This document shows positions 1 to 5,292 of a stretch of DNA of 6,500 nucleotides, in pieces; positions within the stretch are counted from its first letter, which is position 1; each line of letters starts with the position of its first letter. The stretch covers positions 1 to 6,500 of the forward strand of contig CAYRJA010000130.1 of NCBI GenBank assembly GCA_964424455.1. Direction: 5' to 3'. The translations under genes were made by a program, and so were the position numbers. The DNA is from CAYRJA01 sp964424455. Lineage in GTDB: Bacteria; Bacteroidota; Bacteroidia; Chitinophagales; UBA10324. The notes beneath the pieces were generated by a model. It was not told the origin of the DNA. It was given only the letters and a program-made list of their open reading frames with translations, and made no database searches.

Positions 1-63
1 CAGATGCTTCCTTCGTCAGCATGACACGGAGAATTTGCAGATTCCTCCTTCGTCGGAATGACA
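1..63 (-). repeat. Composite interspersed repeat, copy 1 (unit A - 13 nt - unit B)
   Basis: Read on the minus strand, this is a 24-nt unit A (stem ATTCC / GGAAT around loop GACGAAGGA, preceded by TGTC), a 13-nt spacer, then a 26-nt unit B (stem ATGCT / AGCAT around the same loop, also preceded by TGTC). Two further copies with the same 13-nt spacing lie on the plus strand at 5165-5227 and 6448-6500. Unit B reaches base 1, so the element may continue outside the window. No transposase or reading frame is associated with it. I infer a non-autonomous, REP-like dispersed element; similar short repeats are common between genes in Bacteroidota. Confidence 0.85.
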
Positions 64-85
64 GATAAAAGAAATGACAGCATTG

Positions 86-118
86 TCAATCTTTCAATCC
101 TCAATCTTTCAATCTTTC
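86..118. repeat. Short tandem repeat, four 7-8-bp units of TCAATCTT
   Basis: Four successive units, TCAATCTT, TCAATCC, TCAATCTT and TCAATCTT, make a small direct tandem array. On the minus strand it reads as GATTGA repeats. A degenerate counterpart lies at about 5101-5122, in the same position relative to a nearby composite hairpin repeat, so the tract seems to belong to the larger interspersed element and is probably not an independent microsatellite. Confidence 0.7.
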
Positions 119-139
119 TATTCCCCTGTCGCTGTAACA

Positions 140-167
140 CCGCAAAGTCTTCTGCGAGAGACTGCGG
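140..167. repeat. Strong isolated hairpin in the repeat patch
   Basis: CCGCAAAGTCT (140-150) pairs with AGACTGCGG (159-167), giving nine Watson-Crick pairs with a 2-nt bulge and an 8-nt loop. There is no following T tract in either direction, so it is not a convincing intrinsic terminator. It does not share the sequence of the TGTCAT-type hairpin units beside it and may be a separate repeat family or a one-off structure. Confidence 0.5.
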
Positions 168-173
168 TTCTAT

Positions 174-200
174 TGTCATCCCGAGCACAGCGAGGGATCT
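174..200 (+). repeat. Hairpin repeat unit, type C (ATCCC/GGGAT stem)
   Basis: TGTC is followed by stem ATCCC, loop GAGCACAGCGA and stem GGGAT. Compared with the unit at 265-292, stem position 3 changes from T-A to C-G with both sides altered together, so the pairing is kept. Translated, this family gives spurious peptides such as PSTARDL, which inflate short reading frames here. Confidence 0.8.
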
Positions 201-207
201 CATCATA

Positions 208-237
208 GTTACAGTACTGCTGCTTATTTGCAGATTC
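208..237. repeat. Linker segment shared with 5231-5260
   Basis: This 30-nt stretch starts GTTACAGTA and ends CAGATTC. It aligns without gaps to 5231-5260, with 21 of 30 bases identical by my count. In both places it joins the end of a forward hairpin unit to the start of a reverse hairpin unit. It therefore looks like part of a second composite repeat architecture and not like random spacer. Confidence 0.55.
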
Positions 238-253
238 CCCTTCGTCGGAATGA
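230..253 (-). repeat. Hairpin repeat unit, type A, one-base-shorter loop
   Basis: On the minus strand this reads TC, stem ATTCC, loop GACGAAGG (8 nt instead of 9), stem GGAAT, CTGC. It lies head to head with the type C unit at 265-292, separated by 11 nt. The two outer arms (GGAATGA and TCATTCC) could therefore also pair with each other in a longer cruciform. Confidence 0.8.
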
Positions 254-264
254 TAATGCGCCGC

Positions 265-292
265 TGTCATTCCGAGCGCAGCGAGGAATCTC
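265..292 (+). repeat. Hairpin repeat unit, type C (ATTCC/GGAAT stem)
   Basis: TGTC is followed by stem ATTCC, loop GAGCGCAGCGA, stem GGAAT and CTC. The loop differs from the type A loop (GACGAAGGA) while the stem and TGTC foot are the same. Its translation contains the SERSEES peptide, a frequent artefact of this repeat class in automated annotation. Confidence 0.85.
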
Positions 293-305
293 CTCATTAA
301 ACGTA

Positions 306-329
306 CAGGTGCTTCCTTCGTCAGCAGGA
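306..329 (-). repeat. Decayed hairpin repeat unit, type B
   Basis: On the minus strand the core TGCT, GACGAAGGA, AGCA of unit B is intact. The outermost stem pair has become C opposite C, and the TGTC foot is altered. It is the last recognisable repeat before the pruA promoter region; 330-400 shows nothing else that I can name. Confidence 0.65.
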
Positions 330-400
330 AAGGCAGCATGGACTATAATTTATCGCGCACTCTCGCAGATGTTGTCTTATAGAAATCGCAAAGACATGGT

Positions 401-408
401 TATCTTTG
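401..408 (+). promoter_or_regulatory. Putative Bacteroidota -7 element for pruA
   Basis: TATCTTTG matches the Bacteroidota sigma-factor -7 consensus TAnnTTTG exactly and lies 19 nt before the pruA start codon. The best TTG that could serve as a -33 element is at 372-374, about 26 nt upstream, which is longer than the usual spacing of about 20 nt. If used, the leader would be only about 12-15 nt, and no Shine-Dalgarno site is visible, as is usual in this phylum. Confidence 0.45.
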
Positions 409-427
409 CTGCTCTTAAAACTAAATT

Positions 428-2059
428 ATGTCTAAAGGATTTTATCATATACCCAAAGCGGTTAATGAGCCGGTGCTAAACTACACGCCCGGTTCATCGG
501 AAAAGTCAGCAGTAAAAGCAGCGCTGAAAGATCTCAAATCGCAGCAAGTGGATTTGCCGATGGTGATTGGAGGAAAAGAAATCCGCACTAACAACAAAGG
601 TGAAATTCATCCTCCGCATGAAACGAAACACTTGCTCGGCTACTACCATAAAGGAGATGTTACTCATGTTAATCAGGCAATTGATGCAGCGCTGAAAGCA
701 AAAAAGGATTGGGAAGAATTAAGTTGGGAACACCGTGCTTCCATTTTTCTGAAAGCGGCTGATTTACTTGCCGGACCTTACCGTGCAAAAATGAATGCGG
801 CAACCATGCTTTGCCAGTCAAAAAATATTTTTCAGGCAGAAATAGATGCCGCCTGTGAGTTGATTGATTTTCTCCGGTTCAATACTCAATTTATGGGAGA
901 AATCTATAACATGCAGCCCGAATCATCCAAAGGAATCTGGAACAGAACAGAGCATCGTCCTTTGGAAGGATTCGCATTTGCTGTAACACCTTTTAACTTT
1001 ACCTCTATTGCAGGAAATCTTCCTACCAGCATGGCGCTGATGGGTAATACGGTGGTATGGAAACCCTCTCACACTCAGATTTATTCAGCTTATGTAATTA
1101 TGGAAATATTGCGCGAATCCGGGCTGCCTGATGGAGTGATTAACCTGATTAACACACCCGGCTCTGTAACAGGCGATGTGGTTTTCAGTCACAGAGATTT
1201 TGCGGGAATTCACTTTACCGGCTCCACGGTAGTATTTCAGGGAATGTGGAAGACAATTGGAAATAATATTTCCAAATACAGAACCTATCCGAGAATTGTA
1301 GGTGAAACAGGAGGAAAAGATTTTGTTCTCGCTCACCCGAGCGCCGATGTTGCAGCAGTTGTAACAGCATTATCAAGGGGTGCATTTGAGTATCAGGGGC
1401 AGAAATGCTCAGCAGCTTCGCGGGCTTATATTCCTTCCAATCTTTGGAAGCAGGTGAAAGAAAACTTAATCGCTGATGTTCATTCATTTAAAATTGGCAA
1501 CCCTGAAGATTTCACCAACTTCATTAATGCTGTGATTGATGAAACTTCATTTAACAATCTTGCAAAATATATTGATGCGGCAAAAGCAGATAAGAATATA
1601 GAAGTAATTGCCGGTGGAAAATACGATAAGAGCGAAGGTTACTTTATTCATCCTACAGTAATTGTAACCAAAGATCCTAAGTACACCACCATGTGCGAAG
1701 AACTGTTTGGTCCGGTGTTGACTATTTATGTTTATGATGAAAACAAATTTGAAGAAACAATTGAGTTGGTTGACAACACTTCTCCTTATGCTTTAACCGG
1801 AAGTATTATTGCACAGGACAGAGAAGCCATTGAATCGGCTACACGGAAACTCCGTAATGCCGCAGGAAATTTCTACATCAATGACAAACCTACCGGAGCC
1901 GTTGTAGGTCAGCAGCCATTTGGCGGTGCAAGAGGTTCGGGAACAAATGACAAAGCCGGCTCTATGGTAAACTTGCTGAGATGGGTTTCGCCGAGAACCA
2001 TTAAAGAGACCTTTGTTCCTCCGGTGAATTATAGGTATCCGTTTATGCAGGAGAGTTAA
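428..2059 (+). CDS. pruA: L-glutamate gamma-semialdehyde (1-pyrroline-5-carboxylate) dehydrogenase
   Basis: This is an NAD-dependent aldehyde dehydrogenase that oxidises glutamate semialdehyde, in equilibrium with P5C, to glutamate. It is the second step of proline breakdown and is cytosolic. The 543-residue protein shows the full ALDH layout: the NAD-site motif TPFNF (about residues 187-191), catalytic base E293 in GETGGKDF, nucleophile C327 in GQKCSAASRAY (34 residues after the Glu, as in the superfamily), the EELFGPVL segment, and PFGGARGSGTNDKAG near residue 497. Length and the MSKGFYHIPKAVNEP start resemble the stand-alone Bacteroidota P5C dehydrogenases, without a fused proline dehydrogenase domain. 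The ATG at 428 is preferred because it gives this family-like start. No proline dehydrogenase gene is visible in the window. The next gene is 126 nt downstream, so it may be monocistronic. Confidence 0.96.
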   Translation: MSKGFYHIPKAVNEPVLNYTPGSSEKSAVKAALKDLKSQQVDLPMVIGGKEIRTNNKGEIHPPHETKHLLGYYHKGDVTHVNQAIDAALKAKKDWEELSWEHRASIFLKAADLLAGPYRAKMNAATMLCQSKNIFQAEIDAACELIDFLRFNTQFMGEIYNMQPESSKGIWNRTEHRPLEGFAFAVTPFNFTSIAGNLPTSMALMGNTVVWKPSHTQIYSAYVIMEILRESGLPDGVINLINTPGSVTGDVVFSHRDFAGIHFTGSTVVFQGMWKTIGNNISKYRTYPRIVGETGGKDFVLAHPSADVAAVVTALSRGAFEYQGQKCSAASRAYIPSNLWKQVKENLIADVHSFKIGNPEDFTNFINAVIDETSFNNLAKYIDAAKADKNIEVIAGGKYDKSEGYFIHPTVIVTKDPKYTTMCEELFGPVLTIYVYDENKFEETIELVDNTSPYALTGSIIAQDREAIESATRKLRNAAGNFYINDKPTGAVVGQQPFGGARGSGTNDKAGSMVNLLRWVSPRTIKETFVPPVNYRYPFMQES

Positions 2060-2185
2060 ATCATGGAGTAAACTGCTTTGTAAATAAGAGAAAACAATTA
2101 TTGCTCTTTAAAATTAAATTTGAAGCCCGCAATACATCAGGTGATGATGCCACTTAAAGTGTTCAGACGATAAACAAGTACTCTC
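2060..2185 (+). promoter_or_regulatory. pruA-panC intergenic region with a possible panC promoter
   Basis: TAAATTTG at 2115-2122 matches the -7 consensus TAnnTTTG; no TTG sits at proper -33 spacing (the nearest, at 2101-2103, is too close). A weak hairpin, AAGAG (2086-2090) with CTCTT (2104-2108), followed by TTTAAAATTAAATTT, could end pruA transcripts, but its stem is short and interrupted. The odd palindrome CACTTAAAGTG lies at 2151-2161. Together these suggest that panC starts a new transcript with a leader of about 60 nt, but the evidence is weak. Confidence 0.3.
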
Positions 2186-3034
2186 TTGCTCCTTTTCAAA
2201 AAAACAGATGCACTCAGTGCATTCCTCAAAAAAAATAAACAATCAGGAAAAACAGTTGGCTTTGTGCCAACCATGGGAGCGCTTCATGCAGGTCATGTTT
2301 CGCTGATTGAAAAATCTAAAGCAGAGAATGATGTTACAGTTTGCAGCATCTTTGTCAACCCTGTGCAGTTCAATGATCCTGAGGATTTAAAAAGGTATCC
2401 GCGACCCATTGAAAGGGATATAGAACTGCTGCTCTCTGCGAGTTGTGATGTATTATTTTTCCCGCCGGTGGAAGAAATATATCCAAACGGCACAGAGAAC
2501 TTAATCCATTTTGATTTAGGAGAAATTGAAAAAATATTAGATGGCAAATTCCGCCCGAATCATTTTCAGGGAGTTGCCAATGTGATGAAGCTGCTGCTGA
2601 ATACCGTGCAACCGGACAGGTTGTATATGGGACAAAAAGATTTCCAGCAAGTAATGGTGGTGCGAAAGATGATGAAGCAGGAAAACACAAATTGCCGGTT
2701 GATTCCTTGTGAGATTATCCGCGAGCCGGATGGATTAGCCATGAGTTCACGCAATGTGCGGCTGAATGAATCTGAAAGAAAAAATTCTTCGGTTATTTCT
2801 CAGACATTGTTTTTCATTCAGAATAACTTTGACAAATTTTCTGTTACAGCAATTAAAACTGAAGCAGAAAAGATGCTAAGTAAAATTCCCGATAGCAAGT
2901 TGGACTATCTTGAAATAGCCAATGCGGAAAACCTGTCTGCTGTAACAGACTGGAAAGATGCAAAACACATTGTAGCGCTGGTTGCCATTAAAGTAGGTAA
3001 AGTGCGGCTGATTGACAATGTTGTTATCCGCTAA
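2186..3034 (+). CDS. panC: Pantothenate synthetase (pantoate--beta-alanine ligase), TTG start
   Basis: The enzyme joins pantoate and beta-alanine with ATP to make pantothenate, the precursor of coenzyme A, through a pantoyl-adenylate. The 282 residues match the usual family length. Visible motifs are PTMGALHAGH (28-37) with the HxGH adenylation signature at H34/H37, FVNPVQFN (56-63) in the pantoate site, YMGQKDFQQ (147-155), and MSSRN (186-190), the family's KMSKS-like element. The start is TTG. An in-frame TAA at 2171-2173 closes the frame upstream with no ATG or GTG in between, and the next in-frame ATG is M30, inside the catalytic motif. The resulting N-terminus (MLLFKKTDALSAFL) looks typical of the family. 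No panB or panD is adjacent. The following gene begins 16 nt after the stop, suggesting co-transcription. Confidence 0.95.
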   Translation: MLLFKKTDALSAFLKKNKQSGKTVGFVPTMGALHAGHVSLIEKSKAENDVTVCSIFVNPVQFNDPEDLKRYPRPIERDIELLLSASCDVLFFPPVEEIYPNGTENLIHFDLGEIEKILDGKFRPNHFQGVANVMKLLLNTVQPDRLYMGQKDFQQVMVVRKMMKQENTNCRLIPCEIIREPDGLAMSSRNVRLNESERKNSSVISQTLFFIQNNFDKFSVTAIKTEAEKMLSKIPDSKLDYLEIANAENLSAVTDWKDAKHIVALVAIKVGKVRLIDNVVIR

Positions 3035-3050
3035 ACTTCTTTATTGATTT

Positions 3051-3464
3051 ATGACAGAAGAGAAGCCATCACTGATTTTACTCCGGGGGCTGCCTGGCAG
3101 TGGTAAATCAACTTTGGCAAAAGCGCTGAGTGAAGAAAAACATCCTGTTCTTTCTGTGGACGATTATTTTACAGATAAGCAAACCGGAGAATATAGTTTT
3201 CAATTTGATAAAAATCACATTGCTTACAAAGAGTGTGAACGCAACACTTTAGAACTGATGAAGCAAAAGCAACAAAAGATTTTTATTGACAACACTTTCA
3301 CAATAGACTGGGAAATGGAACCCTATTTTAAAATGGCAGCAGAGTATGGTTACCGGATATTTGTTGTAACAGTTGAGAACTATCACGGCAGCAAGAATAT
3401 TCACAACATCAGCGAAGAACAAATTGAAAAAATGGCTGCAAAGTATAAAGTGAAATTAAAATGA
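3051..3464 (+). CDS. Small P-loop ATPase, polynucleotide-kinase-like (N4BP2L1 type)
   Basis: The 137-residue protein has a Walker A motif GLPGSGKST (13-21), an acidic SVDDYF element (35-40) placed like the substrate or metal aspartates of small kinases, a conserved IDNT stretch (79-82) followed by WEMEPY (87-92), and a C-terminal segment with NYHG and an EEQIEKMAAKY helix. This order is what I associate with the AAA/P-loop kinases related to NEDD4-binding-protein-2-like 1 and polynucleotide kinase. These are often annotated only as ATP-binding proteins, and the substrate is unknown. It is soluble, with no signal peptide or membrane segment. It starts 16 nt after panC and is followed 43 nt later by the BstA-like gene, so it probably shares their transcript. 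Whether it phosphorylates a nucleic acid end, a nucleotide or another small molecule cannot be told from sequence. Confidence 0.75.
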   Translation: MTEEKPSLILLRGLPGSGKSTLAKALSEEKHPVLSVDDYFTDKQTGEYSFQFDKNHIAYKECERNTLELMKQKQQKIFIDNTFTIDWEMEPYFKMAAEYGYRIFVVTVENYHGSKNIHNISEEQIEKMAAKYKVKLK

Positions 3465-3507
3465 ATGAACTTGCTAATTTTATCCCTCATTCAATCTAAT
3501 CCATACC

Positions 3508-4050
3508 ATGTCATCCCCTGCAGATATTGAAGCGTTACGCTACCCTATCGGAAAATATAACAAAGCCAACGAATACAATTCTACCATCATCAATTCATGG
3601 ATTGCTGAAATTGAAAAACTGCCCTCTGATTTAGAAAAAACTGTAACAGCGTTTACGGAAGAACAACTGGATACTCAGTACCGCCCCGACGGATGGACGG
3701 TCAGGCAAGTAGTTCATCATATTGCCGACAGCCATATCGTTGCGTACATTCGTTTTAAACTTACGCTTACAGAAGAAACGCCTGCCATCAATCCATACAA
3801 GGAAGATATGTGGGCTGAAATGAAAGACGCTGCGCTTCCGGTTGATATATCTGTCTATCTGGTTTCAAACATTCATCTGCGCTGGCTCGCCATTTTAAAA
3901 ACAATGAAGACAGGCGATTTTGATAAAGCATTTTTTCATGCTGAATACAATCGGAATATTACTCTTAAAGAAATTCTCGGACTGTATGCCTGGCACGGCA
4001 AACATCATCTGGCGCAGATTACTACTTTAAAAACCAGAAGAGGTTGGTAA
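3508..4050 (+). CDS. DinB-family metal-dependent thiol transferase, BstA/YfiT type
   Basis: The 180 residues match the B. subtilis YfiT/BstA group of the DinB superfamily, four-helix proteins that hold a divalent metal through three histidines. Seen here are LRYPIGKY (10-17), YRPDGWTVRQVVHHIADSH (58-76) with the first metal histidine at H70 or H71, RFKLTLTEE (82-90), and WHGKHH (162-167), in which H163 and H167 form the HxxxH pair. BstA joins bacillithiol to electrophiles. Bacteroidota are known to make bacillithiol, so a detoxifying bacillithiol S-transferase role is a reasonable inference; annotation as a putative metal-dependent hydrolase is the older alternative. ATG 3508 is chosen because LRYPIG follows within ten residues, as in the family. 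No bacillithiol synthesis gene is in the window. Confidence 0.88.
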   Translation: MSSPADIEALRYPIGKYNKANEYNSTIINSWIAEIEKLPSDLEKTVTAFTEEQLDTQYRPDGWTVRQVVHHIADSHIVAYIRFKLTLTEETPAINPYKEDMWAEMKDAALPVDISVYLVSNIHLRWLAILKTMKTGDFDKAFFHAEYNRNITLKEILGLYAWHGKHHLAQITTLKTRRGW

Positions 4051-4058
4051 TGAGAATT

Positions 4059-4079
4059 CTTTGTACTCACTTTGTATCA
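4059..4079 (+). repeat. Two-unit direct repeat before the prenyl synthase gene
   Basis: CTTTGTACTCA (4059-4069) is followed directly by CTTTGTATCA (4070-4079) in the 46-nt gap between the two genes. The TTTG cores resemble Bacteroidota promoter elements, but no complete TAnnTTTG is present. It could bind a regulator or be chance. Confidence 0.3.
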
Positions 4080-4096
4080 CTCTCTTTATTTAAACA

Positions 4097-5071
4097 ATGA
4101 AGAAACTGTCTGACCTGCAAAAACTTTTTAGTGAATACATTCCTTATGATTCGTTTAACAGAAATCCTAATGAATTGTATGAACCATTCAAATACATTTT
4201 AAAACTTGGCGGCAAAAGAATGCGTCCCGTTTTAGTGTTATTAGGTTGCGAAATGTTCAGCCGCAAAGCAGAGAAAGCGCTGCCGCAGGCGCTGGCTATA
4301 GAGTTGTTTCATAATTTTACATTGATTCACGACGACATCATGGATAAAGCGCCTCTTCGTCGCGGACTACCTACTGTTCATGAAAAATACAATTCAAACA
4401 TTGCCATTCTTTCCGGAGATGTAATGCTTGTTTATGCTTACAGGAATCTTATTCAATGTAAAAGGAATTTAATAGAACCTGTTGTAACACTTTTCAATCA
4501 AACAGCAATAGAAGTTTGTGAGGGTCAACAGTTGGATATGAATTTTGAAAGCAGAAATGATGTGAGTGTGAAAGAATATCTGAATATGATTAAGCTGAAA
4601 ACAGCAGTCCTGCTCGGTTGTTCGTTGCAGACTGGCGCCATTATCGGAGGTGCATCGGAGAAAGATGCTGTCAGGATGTATAATGCCGGCTGTCATTTAG
4701 GAATTGCATTTCAGTTGCAGGATGATATCCTCGACAGCTTTGGTGATGAAAAAAAATTCGGAAAACAAACCGGCGGCGATATCATTCAGAATAAAAAAAC
4801 CATTCTTCTGATTGAAGCCATGAACCGCGCTTCTGGAGAAACAAAGGAGAAACTCACTGAATGGTTTTCAAAAGAGAAGTTTGATGCAAAAGAAAAAGTG
4901 CAGGATGTTCTCGCCATTTACAAACAATTAAACATTCGTGCTGCTGCCGAAAAGAGAATGAAATCTCATTACAAGTCAGCAATGGATGAATTAGATAAGA
5001 TAAAAATTCCAGAGGGCAGAAAATCAGAACTCAGAAAATTTGCTGAAGAATTATTGGTGAGGGAGAAATGA
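4097..5071 (+). CDS. Polyprenyl (isoprenyl) diphosphate synthase, trans type
   Basis: This enzyme condenses isopentenyl diphosphate with an allylic diphosphate to build linear isoprenoids. The 324 residues contain GGKRMRP (38-44), the first aspartate-rich motif DDIMD (79-83) followed by RR (88-89), GQQLD (143-147), KT (168-169), the second aspartate-rich motif DDILD (209-213), and GGDI...NKKT (226-235). All catalytic positions are present. The first motif is DDxxD with no two-residue insertion, unlike bacterial type FPP synthase, and the residue five before it is F74. A bulky aromatic there usually limits the chain, so I infer a C15-C20 product, possibly GGPP; chain length is not proven. ATG 4097 fits the family's start, with an A-rich leader (TTTAAACA). 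It is the last gene of the plus-strand run. A half repeat begins immediately after its stop codon. Confidence 0.92.
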   Translation: MKKLSDLQKLFSEYIPYDSFNRNPNELYEPFKYILKLGGKRMRPVLVLLGCEMFSRKAEKALPQALAIELFHNFTLIHDDIMDKAPLRRGLPTVHEKYNSNIAILSGDVMLVYAYRNLIQCKRNLIEPVVTLFNQTAIEVCEGQQLDMNFESRNDVSVKEYLNMIKLKTAVLLGCSLQTGAIIGGASEKDAVRMYNAGCHLGIAFQLQDDILDSFGDEKKFGKQTGGDIIQNKKTILLIEAMNRASGETKEKLTEWFSKEKFDAKEKVQDVLAIYKQLNIRAAAEKRMKSHYKSAMDELDKIKIPEGRKSELRKFAEELLVREK

Positions 5072-5083
5072 CTTTGTCGGAAT
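5072..5083 (-). repeat. Half hairpin repeat unit abutting a stop codon
   Basis: CTTTGTCGGAAT differs by one base from the CTTCGTCGGAAT found in reverse type A units, and it begins directly after the TGA of the prenyl synthase gene. Only half of the unit is recognisable. It is probably a decayed copy at the edge of the second repeat patch. Confidence 0.4.
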
Positions 5084-5100
5084 TACAAATGACGAATCGT

Positions 5101-5227
5101 GAATTGAGGGATTGAAAAATTAACAAAGCTGTCATTCTGTTTTCACTGTCATGCTGTCACTGCTTGTCATTCCGATGAAAGAGGAATCCCTCCATTCATC
5201 GTATCATACTGACGAAGGAAGCATCCG
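5101..5227 (+). repeat. Composite interspersed repeat, copy 2, extended form
   Basis: The core at 5165-5227 is unit A (loop GATGAAAGA, two changes), 13 nt, then unit B (stem ATACT / AGCAT with one mismatch). Upstream homology with copy 1, read in reverse, continues: GAGGGATTGAAAAATTAAC followed by AAAGCTGTCATT matches GAGGATTGAAAGATTGAC followed by AATGCTGTCATT almost base for base. Extra TGTCAT half units occur at 5130 and 5147, 17 and 18 nt apart leading into 5165. It lies between the convergent prenyl synthase and porQ genes, the usual place for REP-like elements, where the hairpins might protect or end transcripts. Confidence 0.75.
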
Positions 5228-5230
5228 CCT

Positions 5231-5260
5231 GTTACAGTAGTACTCCGTCCGCACAGATTC
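5231..5260. repeat. Linker segment shared with 208-237
   Basis: It begins GTTACAGTA and ends CAGATTC, with the same 30-nt length and 21 matching positions as 208-237. It bridges unit B of copy 2 and the reverse unit at 5254-5281. The second half of a CTGTTACAG palindrome (5229-5237) falls within it. Confidence 0.55.
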
Positions 5261-5281
5261 TTCGCTACGCTCAGAATGACA
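5254..5281 (-). repeat. Hairpin repeat unit, type D (ATTCT/AGAAT stem)
   Basis: On the minus strand this reads TGTC, stem ATTCT, loop GAGCGTAGCGA, stem AGAAT, CTG. The stem is perfectly paired and differs from type C by a compensating change at position 5 (C-G to T-A). It lies 11 nt past the porQ stop codon in the porQ sense direction, so it could form a 3' hairpin on that transcript, but no T tract follows. Confidence 0.8.
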
Positions 5282-5292
5282 GAGAAGCCCTT

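Noticed and set aside
1..63. CRISPR-like array (24-nt repeats with a 13-nt spacer)
   Set aside because: There are only two units per locus, the units are not identical, the spacer is much too short and is itself similar between copies 2 and 3, and no cas gene is present.
344..349. TATAAT as a classical -10 box upstream of pruA
   Set aside because: No TTGACA-like element is at the right distance, and the Bacteroidota-type element TATCTTTG at 401-408 is closer to the gene and suits the phylum.
58..479. Short overlapping reading frames on both strands in the 5' region, with peptides such as SERSEES, STARDL and RAQRGISS
   Set aside because: They are translations of the interspersed hairpin repeats and their linkers. 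The frames overlap each other on both strands, and none shows a domain or codon pattern like the real genes. This type of spurious protein is common in automated annotation.
1085..1487. Minus-strand reading frames inside pruA
   Set aside because: They lie within a complete, motif-confirmed pruA and have no recognisable domain; they are shadows of the coding strand.
2086..2122. Intrinsic terminator after pruA
   Set aside because: The AAGAG/CTCTT stem is only five pairs with an unbalanced interior and no GC-rich core, so I note it only as a weak possibility.
2293..2754. Minus-strand reading frames inside panC
   Set aside because: The panC frame has all family motifs in order; the antisense frames are low-complexity, cysteine- and serine-rich shadows.
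4469..4696. Minus-strand reading frame inside the prenyl synthase gene
   Set aside because: It overlaps conserved catalytic regions on the plus strand and has no family features.
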